From the NCBI GenBank assembly GCA_030066855.1, contig JASJAU010000002.1, positions 1 through 64,000 of the forward strand: DNA of 64,000 nt, in the 5' to 3' direction. The stretch is from Paracoccaceae bacterium (GTDB lineage: Bacteria; Pseudomonadota; Alphaproteobacteria; Rhodobacterales; Rhodobacteraceae). Position 1 is the first letter of the stretch, and every line of letters begins with the position of its first letter. This document shows positions 52,941 through 60,152 of this stretch, piece after piece. Made by a program: the position numbers and the translations under genes. A model generated the notes under the pieces. The model made no database searches, had not been told where the DNA came from, and was given only the letters and a program-made list of their open reading frames with translations.

Positions 52941-53612
52941 ATGAGCGAGCGAAACGCCCTTATCATCGGCGCCTCGGGCGGTATCGGATCTGCTGTGGCG
53001 GCGGAGTTGAAGACTCGCGGCTGGGCCGTCACCGGGCTTTCCCGCTCGACTCACGGCCTTGACGTGACGGACGAGGCGTCGGTCGCGGCCTGCCTCGGCA
53101 ACTTGGACGGCCCCTTTGGCCTTATTGTCGTCGCCACCGGCGCTTTGGTGGTGGAGGGGCATGAGCCAGAGAAAGCGGTGCGCGAGGTTTCGGAAGACGC
53201 TCTGCTCGGCCAGTTCCGCGTGAACGCCTTGGGGCCCATGCTGGTCCTGAAACATGCCCTGCCGCTTCTGCCCAAGCACGAGCGCGCTGTCTTCGCCGCG
53301 CTCTCCGCCCGCGTCGGCTCGATCGGCGACAACGCGATGGGCGGCTGGCACAGTTACCGCGCCTCGAAGGCGGCGTTGAACCAGCTGATCCATGGCGCGG
53401 CGATCGAAATGAAGCGGACGCGTAGAGAGGCGATCGCGCTCTGCCTTCACCCGGGCACGGTCGAGACGCCGTTCACGGCGAAATACGCGGGCCGCCACAA
53501 GACCGTCCCCGCGCCGGAGGCTGCGCGGAACCTGATCGATGTGATCGAGAGCCGGACAGCCGGTCATTCCGGCGGGTTCTTCGACTACGCGGGGCGGGAG
53601 ATCCCCTGGTGA
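52941..53612 (+). CDS. Short-chain dehydrogenase/reductase (C-factor-like)
   Basis: A 223-residue SDR with the complete motifs: ALIIGASGGIGSAVAAEL for NAD(P) binding, the Ser region LSARVGSIGDNAMGG, the catalytic Tyr/Lys in HSYRASKAALNQL and the LHPGTVETPFT block. The product is presumably a carbonyl reductase of unknown substrate. It ends in a GTGA overlap with the photolyase gene, so the two are translationally coupled. Confidence 0.92.
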   Translation: MSERNALIIGASGGIGSAVAAELKTRGWAVTGLSRSTHGLDVTDEASVAACLGNLDGPFGLIVVATGALVVEGHEPEKAVREVSEDALLGQFRVNALGPMLVLKHALPLLPKHERAVFAALSARVGSIGDNAMGGWHSYRASKAALNQLIHGAAIEMKRTRREAIALCLHPGTVETPFTAKYAGRHKTVPAPEAARNLIDVIESRTAGHSGGFFDYAGREIPW

Positions 53613-55132
53613 CGCGGCTCGTTCTGGTCCTGGGCGACCAGCTGTCCGATAGCCTTGCCGGTCTCAAAGCGGCGGATCGCGCGTCCGACATCGTGGTCAT
53701 GGCTGAGGTGATGGAGGAGGCGACCTATGTCCGCCACCACGCCCAGAAGATCGCCTTCACTTTCTCGGCGATGCGGCACTTCGCGGAAGAGCTCCGCGCC
53801 GCGGGCTGGCGGGTCGATTACACCCGACTCGACGCGCCCGAGCCGCAGGCTTCGATCCCCGCCGCCCTTCTCGCGGCGGCGGACCGGCATGGCGCGGCGG
53901 AGGTCATCGCCACGCGCCCAGGCGAATGGCGGCTGATCGAGGCGCTGGAGACGTTTCCGCTCTGCGTCACAACGCTGGAGGACGACCGTTTCATCGCGAG
54001 CGAGGCGGATTTCGCGCGCTGGGCCGAGGGTCGGAAAGAGCTCCGTATGGAGTACTTCTATCGCGAGATGCGGCGGAAGACCGGGCTTTTGATGGAGGGC
54101 GACAAACCGGTCGGCGGTAAGTGGAACTTTGACCACGACAACCGCAAGCCCGCTCCCGCCGCGGTCCGGCACGCGCCGCTGGACTTCGCGCCGGACGCAA
54201 TGACCGAAGAGGTTCTGTCCCTTGTCGAGTCCCGCTTCCCCGACACCTTCGGCGCGCTCCGGCCCTTCCGTTACGCCGTCGACCGGACGGGCGCGCGCAA
54301 TGCGCTCGACCACTTCATTCAGCACGCGCTGCCCGGATTTGGCGACTTCCAGGACGCGATGCTGCGGGAGAACCGCACGCTATATCACTCGATCCTGAGC
54401 CCTTATATCAACGCGGGCCTGCTCCTGCCGCTGGAGGTCGCGCAGGCGGCGGAGGCGGCTTACCATCGCGGCGACGTGCCGATCAACGCCGTCGAGGGCT
54501 TCATTCGCCAGATCATCGGCTGGCGCGACTACATGCGGGGCGTCTGGCTGACGCAAGGCCCTGACTATGCTGAGAAAAACGGTCTGAACCACACGCGCGC
54601 CCTGCCGGAGTTCTTCTGGACGGGCGAGACCGACATGGCCTGCCTCGCTTCCACGATCGGCCAGGCAATCGACACCGCCTATGCTCACCACATCCAGCGC
54701 CTGATGGTCGCCGGGAACTTCACGCTTCTCGCCGGCATCGACCCACGCGAGGTCTACGACTGGTTCATGGCCGCCTTTGTCGACGCCTATGGCTGGGTCA
54801 TGGCCGGCAACGTCACAGGCATGAGCCAGTTCGCTGATGGCGGTACGGTGGCGTCGAAGCCCTACGCGTCGTCGGCCAACTATATCGACAAGATGTCGGA
54901 CTATTGCGGCGCCTGCGCCTATTCGGCCAAGACCAAAACGGGAGAGGGGGCCTGTCCGTTCAACCTGCTCTACTGGGCGTTCCTCTCGCGCCATCGGCAC
55001 GCGTTTGAGAGGAACCCGCGCATGGCGCAGATGTACCGGACCTGGGACCGGATGAACCCCGACAGGCGCGAGATCATCCTGGTGGAGGCGGAGGGGTTTC
55101 TGGAGCGGATGGACGCGGGGGCGCGGGTTTAG
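53609..55132 (+). CDS. Deoxyribodipyrimidine photolyase-related protein (FeS-BCP/CryPro type)
   Basis: A 507-residue protein with a GTG start overlapping the SDR stop. The N-terminal DPRP domain begins LVLVLGDQLSDSLAGLK. The C-terminal FAD domain has YFYREMRRKTGLLMEGDKPVGGKWNFD and RQIIGWRDYMRGVWLTQGPDY, and the Fe-S ligand Cys are in YCGACAYSAKTKTGEGACPFN plus an upstream Cys (MACLASTIG). This is the prokaryotic (6-4) photolyase/cryptochrome B group, which uses FAD, a lumazine-type antenna and a 4Fe-4S cluster to repair UV photoproducts or sense light. Confidence 0.94.
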   Translation: MTRLVLVLGDQLSDSLAGLKAADRASDIVVMAEVMEEATYVRHHAQKIAFTFSAMRHFAEELRAAGWRVDYTRLDAPEPQASIPAALLAAADRHGAAEVIATRPGEWRLIEALETFPLCVTTLEDDRFIASEADFARWAEGRKELRMEYFYREMRRKTGLLMEGDKPVGGKWNFDHDNRKPAPAAVRHAPLDFAPDAMTEEVLSLVESRFPDTFGALRPFRYAVDRTGARNALDHFIQHALPGFGDFQDAMLRENRTLYHSILSPYINAGLLLPLEVAQAAEAAYHRGDVPINAVEGFIRQIIGWRDYMRGVWLTQGPDYAEKNGLNHTRALPEFFWTGETDMACLASTIGQAIDTAYAHHIQRLMVAGNFTLLAGIDPREVYDWFMAAFVDAYGWVMAGNVTGMSQFADGGTVASKPYASSANYIDKMSDYCGACAYSAKTKTGEGACPFNLLYWAFLSRHRHAFERNPRMAQMYRTWDRMNPDRREIILVEAEGFLERMDAGARV

Positions 55133-55233
55133 AGGCGGCCCCAATGACGCCGCGGGTCCGCCGGTGAGACTGCCTTGTGTCATGCCCATTGCATGAACTA
55201 GGTTTCCTGGCGGATGGCGCGGAAAGGTTCCAA

Positions 55234-55354
55234 ATGAGCAGAGCGGAAGACAGACTGCAGGAGCTCCTTGAAGCGGAGTTCAGGAAACCAAACTCGAACA
55301 GCGTACTTCTCAGCGTGCGGTCCGGTGACGGAAGACTGAGCTTTGAAGGCACGG
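55234..55354 (+). pseudogene. N-terminal fragment of a serine hydrolase/class C beta-lactamase-like gene
   Basis: The ATG at 55234 has GGAAAGG upstream. About 40 residues (AEDRLQELLEAEFRKPNSNS, then VLLSVRSGDGRLSFEG) resemble the start of beta-lactamase-family serine hydrolases, where a strand with SGDGR.. leads to the SxxK active site. The similarity stops near 55350, where the sequence becomes the antisense of the metallo-beta-lactamase-fold gene. The active-site motifs are absent, so it is a truncated remnant at a deletion junction. Confidence 0.55.
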
Positions 55355-55936
55355 TACGTCATAGGCCTCCCCGAAAGCGGCGAGCGCTGGGTCGTCGGTC
55401 GGCGCGAACGAGACTGGACGCCATTTCGCGCCCTCGATCTCGATGTGCTCGCGCAGGATCCATTCGCGCTCGGGGTGCGGCTCGGAGAGGATGTCCCATT
55501 CTCGCTTCGACACGATCAGATCGGCTTGGGGGATGTGCTTGATCCCGCCCATGTGGTCGAAATGCAGATGCGAAATCACAGCTTTCTTCACGTCATGCGC
55601 GTTGAGACCGATGCGCGCGAGCTTTTTGTCCAGCGCCTCGTCAGGGCCGATCTCGAGGCGGAAGATCCGCTTGAGCAGAACCCGCCCGATCCATTGCGAA
55701 ATGTAGGTCGGATCGCTCTCGATGGCGGGGTCGAGCCCGGTGTCGAACAGGACCAGCCCGTCCTTGTGCTCGATCGCTACATAGGTGAGCGGGATTTCGA
55801 CCCAGCGCCGCGAGAACAGCACCCACCAGAGCTGCGGTTTCCGGCTGCCGAAGCGGTGCTCGGGATGCTGCCCGGCCTTGCCGGAGGTCAGGATATGGGC
55901 GGCGGCAATGACCCTCGCCTCGGTGTCCTTGGGCAT
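55310..55936 (-). pseudogene. Metallo-beta-lactamase-fold (N-acyl homoserine lactonase-like) gene, 3'-truncated
   Basis: A 208-residue frame from the ATG at 55936 (GGGGAG upstream). The zinc motif HxHxDH is intact in VISHLHFDHMGGI, preceded by DGLVLFDTGLDPAIESDP. Lactonase-like MBL proteins continue after the FGEAYDV block with the third zinc ligand (PTPGHT) and about 60 further residues. Here the homology ends at AYDV near 55355, and the remaining residues (PCLQSS...) are antisense of the truncated serine-hydrolase fragment. The GHT ligand is lost, so full activity is unlikely. Annotators may call it an intact short CDS. Confidence 0.7.
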
Positions 55937-56084
55937 GACGACGCGCTCCCCTGCTGGCGATCCATTTCGCGACCCGACCACAACTGAAGCCGGATTTCAT
56001 TAATCTCGCGAAAGGCGCGGCACCGTCGTTGATGGCGGGAGGCGCGAGGCGTATGCCGAACGGGTGAGAGGCGGGGAAGGCGGC

Positions 56085-57254
56085 ATGGCGCAGGTCTTTG
56101 ATTTCGTTGTAGTCGGTGCGGGTATGATGGGCAGCGCGGCGGCTCGCCACCTGGCGGAACAGGGCGCGTCGGTCGCGATCGTCGGCGCGCGGGAGCCTGA
56201 GGACAGGGCGGTCTTCGACGGCCCCTTCGCCAGCCATCACGACGCCGCGCGCATAACCCGGCGGCTCGACGGCGACCCGGATTGGTCGCTACTTAGCGCC
56301 CGCAGCATCGACCGATACGCCGATCTGGAAGCAGCGTCCGGAGTGAGGTTCTACCGCGCCGCCGGAGCCCTGATGGCCATGCCGCCCGGCAGCTTCCACG
56401 ATCGCGTCGCCGCCGTTGATGCGGCGGGCGGGATCAGGGCGGAACGTCTGGCCGGCGAAGCGCTCGCCCGGCGGTTTCCGTTCTTCAAGTTCTCCGAGGG
56501 GATGCGGGCGTTTTTCGAGGCCGACGGGGGGTATATCGACCCCCGCGCCCATGTCCGCGCCGAGCTTGAGGCGGCGGAGGCCTCTGGCGCGCGCCTGATC
56601 GACGGCGAGGTGACGGGCGTCGACGAAGCTGCGGCGTCTGTTGCCGTGACCTGCCGGGACGGGGCGCGGCTTGAGGCGGGCAAGGTCGTTGTTGCCTGCG
56701 GCGGCTATTCGATGGTGAGCGGTCTGGTGCAGGACCCGCCTGATCTGACCGTCTACGCGCGCACCGTCGCGCTATTGGAAGTGGACGAAGGCGAGAGCGA
56801 CCGGCTCGCCACCATGCCCTCGCTGATCTGGTTTCCCGAGGGCAGCAGCCGCGACGCCTATCTGCTGCCGCCCGTTCGCTATCCGGACGGCAAGACCTGG
56901 CTGAAGATCGGCGGCGATATGGAGGACATCCCGCTACGGTCCAAATCCGAGATGAACGACTGGTTCCGAACGCCAGGCGACCCGGAGGTGCGGGATTATT
57001 TGGTGGAGCGCCTTATTGAAGTGATGCCTGAGTTGCGCTTTCAGAGCGTGACATCGGCTAGCTGCATGACGTCCTACACCGCGACGGGCAAGCCGCTCAT
57101 CTGCGATCACACCGACCGCATCTTTCTTCTCGCGGGCGGCAACGGCGCCGGGGCGAAGAACGCGGACGAGGTCGGACGCATTGCTGCCTGCCGCGCGCTT
57201 GGCCAGTCCATCGCTACTTTCGGATATCAAACGGATTTCACGCCGAGGAATTAA
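56085..57254 (+). CDS. FAD-dependent amine oxidase/dehydrogenase, DAO family
   Basis: A 389-residue flavoprotein starting at the ATG at 56085 (GGGGAAGG upstream). The dinucleotide motif is FVVVGAGMMGSAAARHLAEQG; middle blocks are GGYIDPRAHVRAELEAAEASG and VVVACGGYSM; near the C-terminus, CMTSYTATGKPLICDHTDRIFLLAGGNGAGAKNADEVGR is the family's FAD-contact region. It resembles sarcosine oxidase or N-methyl-tryptophan oxidase. The Cys in SCMTSY is at the position used for covalent FAD in sarcosine oxidases. Substrate unknown. Confidence 0.9.
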   Translation: MAQVFDFVVVGAGMMGSAAARHLAEQGASVAIVGAREPEDRAVFDGPFASHHDAARITRRLDGDPDWSLLSARSIDRYADLEAASGVRFYRAAGALMAMPPGSFHDRVAAVDAAGGIRAERLAGEALARRFPFFKFSEGMRAFFEADGGYIDPRAHVRAELEAAEASGARLIDGEVTGVDEAAASVAVTCRDGARLEAGKVVVACGGYSMVSGLVQDPPDLTVYARTVALLEVDEGESDRLATMPSLIWFPEGSSRDAYLLPPVRYPDGKTWLKIGGDMEDIPLRSKSEMNDWFRTPGDPEVRDYLVERLIEVMPELRFQSVTSASCMTSYTATGKPLICDHTDRIFLLAGGNGAGAKNADEVGRIAACRALGQSIATFGYQTDFTPRN

Positions 57255-57258
57255 CGCC

Positions 57259-57279
57259 GAGGCGCCCTGATAGCGCCTC
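57259..57279. terminator. Bidirectional terminator-like stem-loop
   Basis: GAGGCGC (57259-57265) and GCGCCTC (57273-57279) form a perfect 7-bp stem with a 7-base loop between the convergent flavoprotein and J-domain genes, 4 and 12 bases from their stops. It probably ends both transcripts. Confidence 0.6.
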
Positions 57280-57291
57280 AGCTCCAATAAC

Positions 57292-58116
57292 TCAGGCGTA
57301 GGCCTCCATCTGCTCGGCCGCCGGTTTGGGCCATTCGTCGAGGGCGAAGTGGACGCGCACGCTCTTGGCGCCCGGAAAGCTCTCGGCCAGCGTGGCCGAC
57401 GACACGGTGTGCGTCCCCGCGCCGTCGCCTTCCGCCTTGAAGCGTACGATAATGGGCAGCACCTTCCGCTTGTCGGCGAAGACGCCCGTCGGAACCGCCA
57501 CGCGGTTCACACCCCGCTCGATGTTCTCGCGCACCATGTACGAGATCCGCCGCCCGCTTTGACGGATCGCGTAAGGAAGGTGGTTCTTGTGCGGCACATA
57601 GGGCGCGTCCGCTTTCTGGATCACGTCCATAATGCTGGCGCGGAGCGAGATCTCGTCCTCGTCTGGCGTCGCCATATAGGGGATCTCGTCCAAGAGCATC
57701 CGACATTCCAGCGCCTCGGCCTCGCCCAGTTTCTGGATGCGGCTCGTCACGGCGGTGCGGATGCGGCTAGGGCGCACGCCCGCATGGATCTCGGCGGCCT
57801 CGTCGGTATCTGCGAAGTTGCCGGGCGAGGGGCCCTTGTTCCGGCGCTTCTTGTCGCGTGGTGCGAAGGTCGTCGCGCTTGAATCGCTCGGCGCGTGGCG
57901 CAGCCGGTCCTTGGACGAATAGCCCTCGTCGTCGATCAGAAGCGAATAGGCCTCGTTGATCTTGGCGAATTCGTCGTCGGAGCCGCCGTTATCGGGGTGT
58001 TTCTCTCTGGCGAGTTTCTTGTATGCCGCGCGGATCTCATCGTGCTCGGCGTGGCCTTCCAGTCCCAACACTTCCTGTGCGTGGGCCCGGGCCTGGGCTT
58101 TCTCAAAGAAGTTCAT
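57292..58116 (-). CDS. J-domain (DnaJ-like) co-chaperone protein
   Basis: A 274-residue protein starting at ATG 58116; the frame extends further upstream without a good start. The J domain spans residues 10-75: EVLGLEGHAEHDEIRAAYKKLAREKHPDNGGSDDEFAKINEAYSLL with the essential HPD. The Gly/Phe and Cys zinc regions of DnaJ are absent. The C-terminal 190 residues are a distinct domain (RMLLDEIPYMATPDEDEISL, YMVRENIERGVNRVAVPTGVF). It should stimulate a DnaK-type chaperone, with a client domain of unknown type. Confidence 0.9.
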   Translation of the reverse strand: MNFFEKAQARAHAQEVLGLEGHAEHDEIRAAYKKLAREKHPDNGGSDDEFAKINEAYSLLIDDEGYSSKDRLRHAPSDSSATTFAPRDKKRRNKGPSPGNFADTDEAAEIHAGVRPSRIRTAVTSRIQKLGEAEALECRMLLDEIPYMATPDEDEISLRASIMDVIQKADAPYVPHKNHLPYAIRQSGRRISYMVRENIERGVNRVAVPTGVFADKRKVLPIIVRFKAEGDGAGTHTVSSATLAESFPGAKSVRVHFALDEWPKPAAEQMEAYA

Positions 58117-58370
58117 CGTACTCTCACTCGTTACCTCTGACGCGGATCGCGTGCTCGGGAAACACCCGAAACGACCTGTCGTCACACTCGTCAATCACAC
58201 GCGCCAACTCACCGGCGCAGTGTCAGTAAAACCCAAGAATGCGGAAACAATTTGGCGGAAATTGCGTTCTTTCGCGACGGATTGAGGCCCGATCGGTGTG
58301 GCGGATAGGCGCATTTGCGCGAATCGCGAACCGCCGCTAGCCTTTCGTCGGGGGACGACCGGGGGGCCGC

Positions 58371-58592
58371 ATGAAGAAACTTCTCTATATAGCGGAGACC
58401 AACAAGGACGGGCGTATCGCCTGCGTCTGGGTGCGGTCTGGGGCCGATAGGACCGCGCGACCCTTCCGCCCTAAGCGGGATGTCTTTGAAAGCTCGCCTG
58501 GCGTCGAGTTCTCTGGCGCCGCGCGCGCAGACATCGAATCGTGGATAGCGGCCTCTCAAGCCGACCGCTCAAGGGAGCGCCATGCTGACTGA
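58371..58592 (+). CDS. Small protein of unknown function (73 residues)
   Basis: The ATG follows a GGGGGG-type ribosome-binding site. The 73 residues begin MKKLLYIAETNKDGRIACVW, then become basic and end ERHAD. There is no signal peptide or membrane helix. It stands alone upstream of the ribbon-helix-helix gene. A real gene is plausible from the start site, but I recognise no family. Confidence 0.5.
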   Translation: MKKLLYIAETNKDGRIACVWVRSGADRTARPFRPKRDVFESSPGVEFSGAARADIESWIAASQADRSRERHAD

Positions 58593-58755
58593 ACGGCCGA
58601 CTACCGGGGCAGCGAGCCGCGATAAGACCGGTATAGATATGCCGGCAACCATGGTAGCCGAGCCCGTTTCTGATCCAGGCGCTGTCCGACCAGCATTGCT
58701 TTCGCCAAAAACAAGCTCATGAACTCAACTCCGCGCGTCATCCGTTTTGCTAGAA

Positions 58756-58769
58756 ATTGTATATACAAT
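58756..58769. promoter_or_regulatory. 14-bp perfect palindrome before the ribbon-helix-helix gene
   Basis: ATTGTATATACAAT is a perfect 14-bp palindrome 45 bases upstream of the ribbon-helix-helix ATG. It is AT-rich within a GC-rich region, and its position suits an autoregulatory operator. Confidence 0.6.
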
Positions 58770-58813
58770 GTCGTATCCGTGGTTTCAAGGGCAGTGCCGG
58801 AGGCGATTGCCGG

Positions 58814-58996
58814 ATGACGGAAAAGAAGAAAACCAAGCGTAACAAGAAGACCAGCCAGCTGGTCATTCGCCTGACGCCGGAGGAGCGGGAGGCTTTCGTC
58901 AGCCTTTGCGAGGATCTCGACACTTCAGCCGCCCGCGAGATTCGCCACTTCATGCGGCGCTTTGTGAAAGAGCACAGCCAAGACGCGAAGGAATAA
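58814..58996 (+). CDS. Ribbon-helix-helix DNA-binding protein
   Basis: A 60-residue protein with a very Lys-rich N-terminus (EKKKTKRNKKTSQ), followed by LVIRLTPEEREAFVSLCEDLDTSAAREIRHFMRRFVKEH. The strand-helix-helix layout (QLVIRLTPEE then SAAREIRHFMR) is the Arc/MetJ fold. I start it at the ATG at 58814 rather than 58757, because the palindrome would otherwise lie in the gene. Such proteins are often antitoxins or repressors, but I see no toxin gene next to it. The palindrome upstream is its likely own site. Confidence 0.8.
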   Translation: MTEKKKTKRNKKTSQLVIRLTPEEREAFVSLCEDLDTSAAREIRHFMRRFVKEHSQDAKE

Positions 58997-59097
58997 AGAG
59001 GTCCTCCCGCGACTTCTCGCGACTGCCTTCCTTCAGCCCGACGGAAAACTCGCGGTCCGGCGTTCAACATTGGAACGCGCGCGAAACGGGGGCTGCA

Positions 59098-59244
59098 ATG
59101 CTCAGAAATGTTCTTCCTCTCTGCTTCATGGCCGCGATGGCCGCGCTTGTCATGGGAGCGGTCGCCACATCAGACACCCTTTGGCAAGATGGTCCGTGCG
59201 CATCTGGTGAGATCGGAAGTACTTGCCTGGCCGCCATTGACTAA
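59098..59244 (+). CDS. Small exported or membrane protein (48 residues)
   Basis: The start at ATG 59098 gives LRNVLPLCFMAAMAALVMGAV as one hydrophobic segment, then a short tail with two Cys (DGPCASGEIGSTCLAAID). This is either a signal peptide with a disulfide-bonded tail of about 24 residues or a single-span membrane peptide. The ribosome-binding site is weak (GGGGCT). Family unknown. Confidence 0.5.
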   Translation: MLRNVLPLCFMAAMAALVMGAVATSDTLWQDGPCASGEIGSTCLAAID

Positions 59245-59333
59245 CGGACATTTTCAATACGGCGAGTCGTGACATCCACAAGTTTGGTCTGACAGAGACT
59301 TCGACCGATGTTTGAGCGCAGCAAAAATCGTTC

Positions 59334-59696
59334 GTGAGGCGGCTTTGGGCCACGGCGCCTCAGGTCTCCCCGATCTTGGCGCTGGCTTTGGCCGCGAGCT
59401 TGTTCTTTGGCGCCCGCGCGGCGCTGTACTGGATTGACGCGTCGCGGGTCGAGCGCGAGCAGCCCGTCGCCGCATGGATGACGCCTCGCTACATCGCGCA
59501 ATCCTGGCGCGTCCCGCCCGGGGTGATCATCGAGGCGCTTGGGGCGCAACGCTCGCCGGAACGTCCGATCAAACTCCGGCAACTGGCGGACCCGCGGGGC
59601 GTTCAAGTCGAAGAGGTCATCGCCGCGGCTGAGGCGGCTATCGCAGAGTTCCACGCCGAGAATTCTAGCGGCGGAAGGATCCGCGGCAATGACTGA
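59334..59696 (+). CDS. Single-span membrane protein upstream of the DedA-like gene
   Basis: A 120-residue protein with a GTG start. One hydrophobic segment (ILALALAASLFFGARAALYWI) anchors it; the rest is soluble, with RYIAQSWRVPPGVIIEALGA and PEEVIAAAEAAIAEF-type helices. It overlaps the DedA-like gene by 8 bases, so the two are coupled. I recognise no named family. Confidence 0.7.
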   Translation: MRRLWATAPQVSPILALALAASLFFGARAALYWIDASRVEREQPVAAWMTPRYIAQSWRVPPGVIIEALGAQRSPERPIKLRQLADPRGVQVEEVIAAAEAAIAEFHAENSSGGRIRGND

Positions 59697-60144
59697 AACC
59701 GTTTTCGGTCCGGTGACGCGTTATGGCGCCTTCGTGGTTTTCGCTTCCGCGTTCCTTTCATGTTTGGCTCTGCCGATACCCACCTCATTGATGATGCCGA
59801 CCGCCGGGGCGGCATGGGCGTGTTTTTTCGACCTGGGCGGTCGCACCCTTGGTCCCTGGGTCAATTTCGCGGCACGCGCGACAGGTCTGTCCTGGCGCCG
59901 TTTCTCGACCTGGGATGTCCTGGGAGAAGCGGTGTGGGTCGCCGCCTACGTCGGGCTAGGGTACGTGTTCATGGATCAGATCAGTCTTTTTGCCGAGGTC
60001 ATGAGCGACCTGATCGGACTGGTCGTGGCGTTGGTGACGGCAATCGCCTCAAGTATGTGGATTCGCGGCGTCCTACGTGCCAAAGCGGCCGTCGACGGGA
60101 AACGTCCAGTTCAGCAGGCCAGAGCGCGCGACACGACACCTTGA
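59689..60144 (+). CDS. DedA-like membrane protein with an internal deletion
   Basis: A 151-residue membrane protein starting at the ATG at 59689. The N-terminus, VTRYGAFVVFASAFLSCLALPIPTSLMM, matches the DedA start, and FAARATGLSWRRFSTWDVLGEAVWVAAYVGLGYVF matches the DedA C-terminal part. The central part, with the first re-entrant loop's Gly-rich G-D-x-x-G-Y-x-x-G region, is missing: MPTAGAAWA runs almost directly into RTLGPWVNF. DedA proteins are usually about 200 residues. The deletion keeps the frame, so the protein may be made but is probably not a working lipid scramblase. Confidence 0.7.
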   Translation: MTETVFGPVTRYGAFVVFASAFLSCLALPIPTSLMMPTAGAAWACFFDLGGRTLGPWVNFAARATGLSWRRFSTWDVLGEAVWVAAYVGLGYVFMDQISLFAEVMSDLIGLVVALVTAIASSMWIRGVLRAKAAVDGKRPVQQARARDTTP

Positions 60145-60152
60145 CGCCACTC

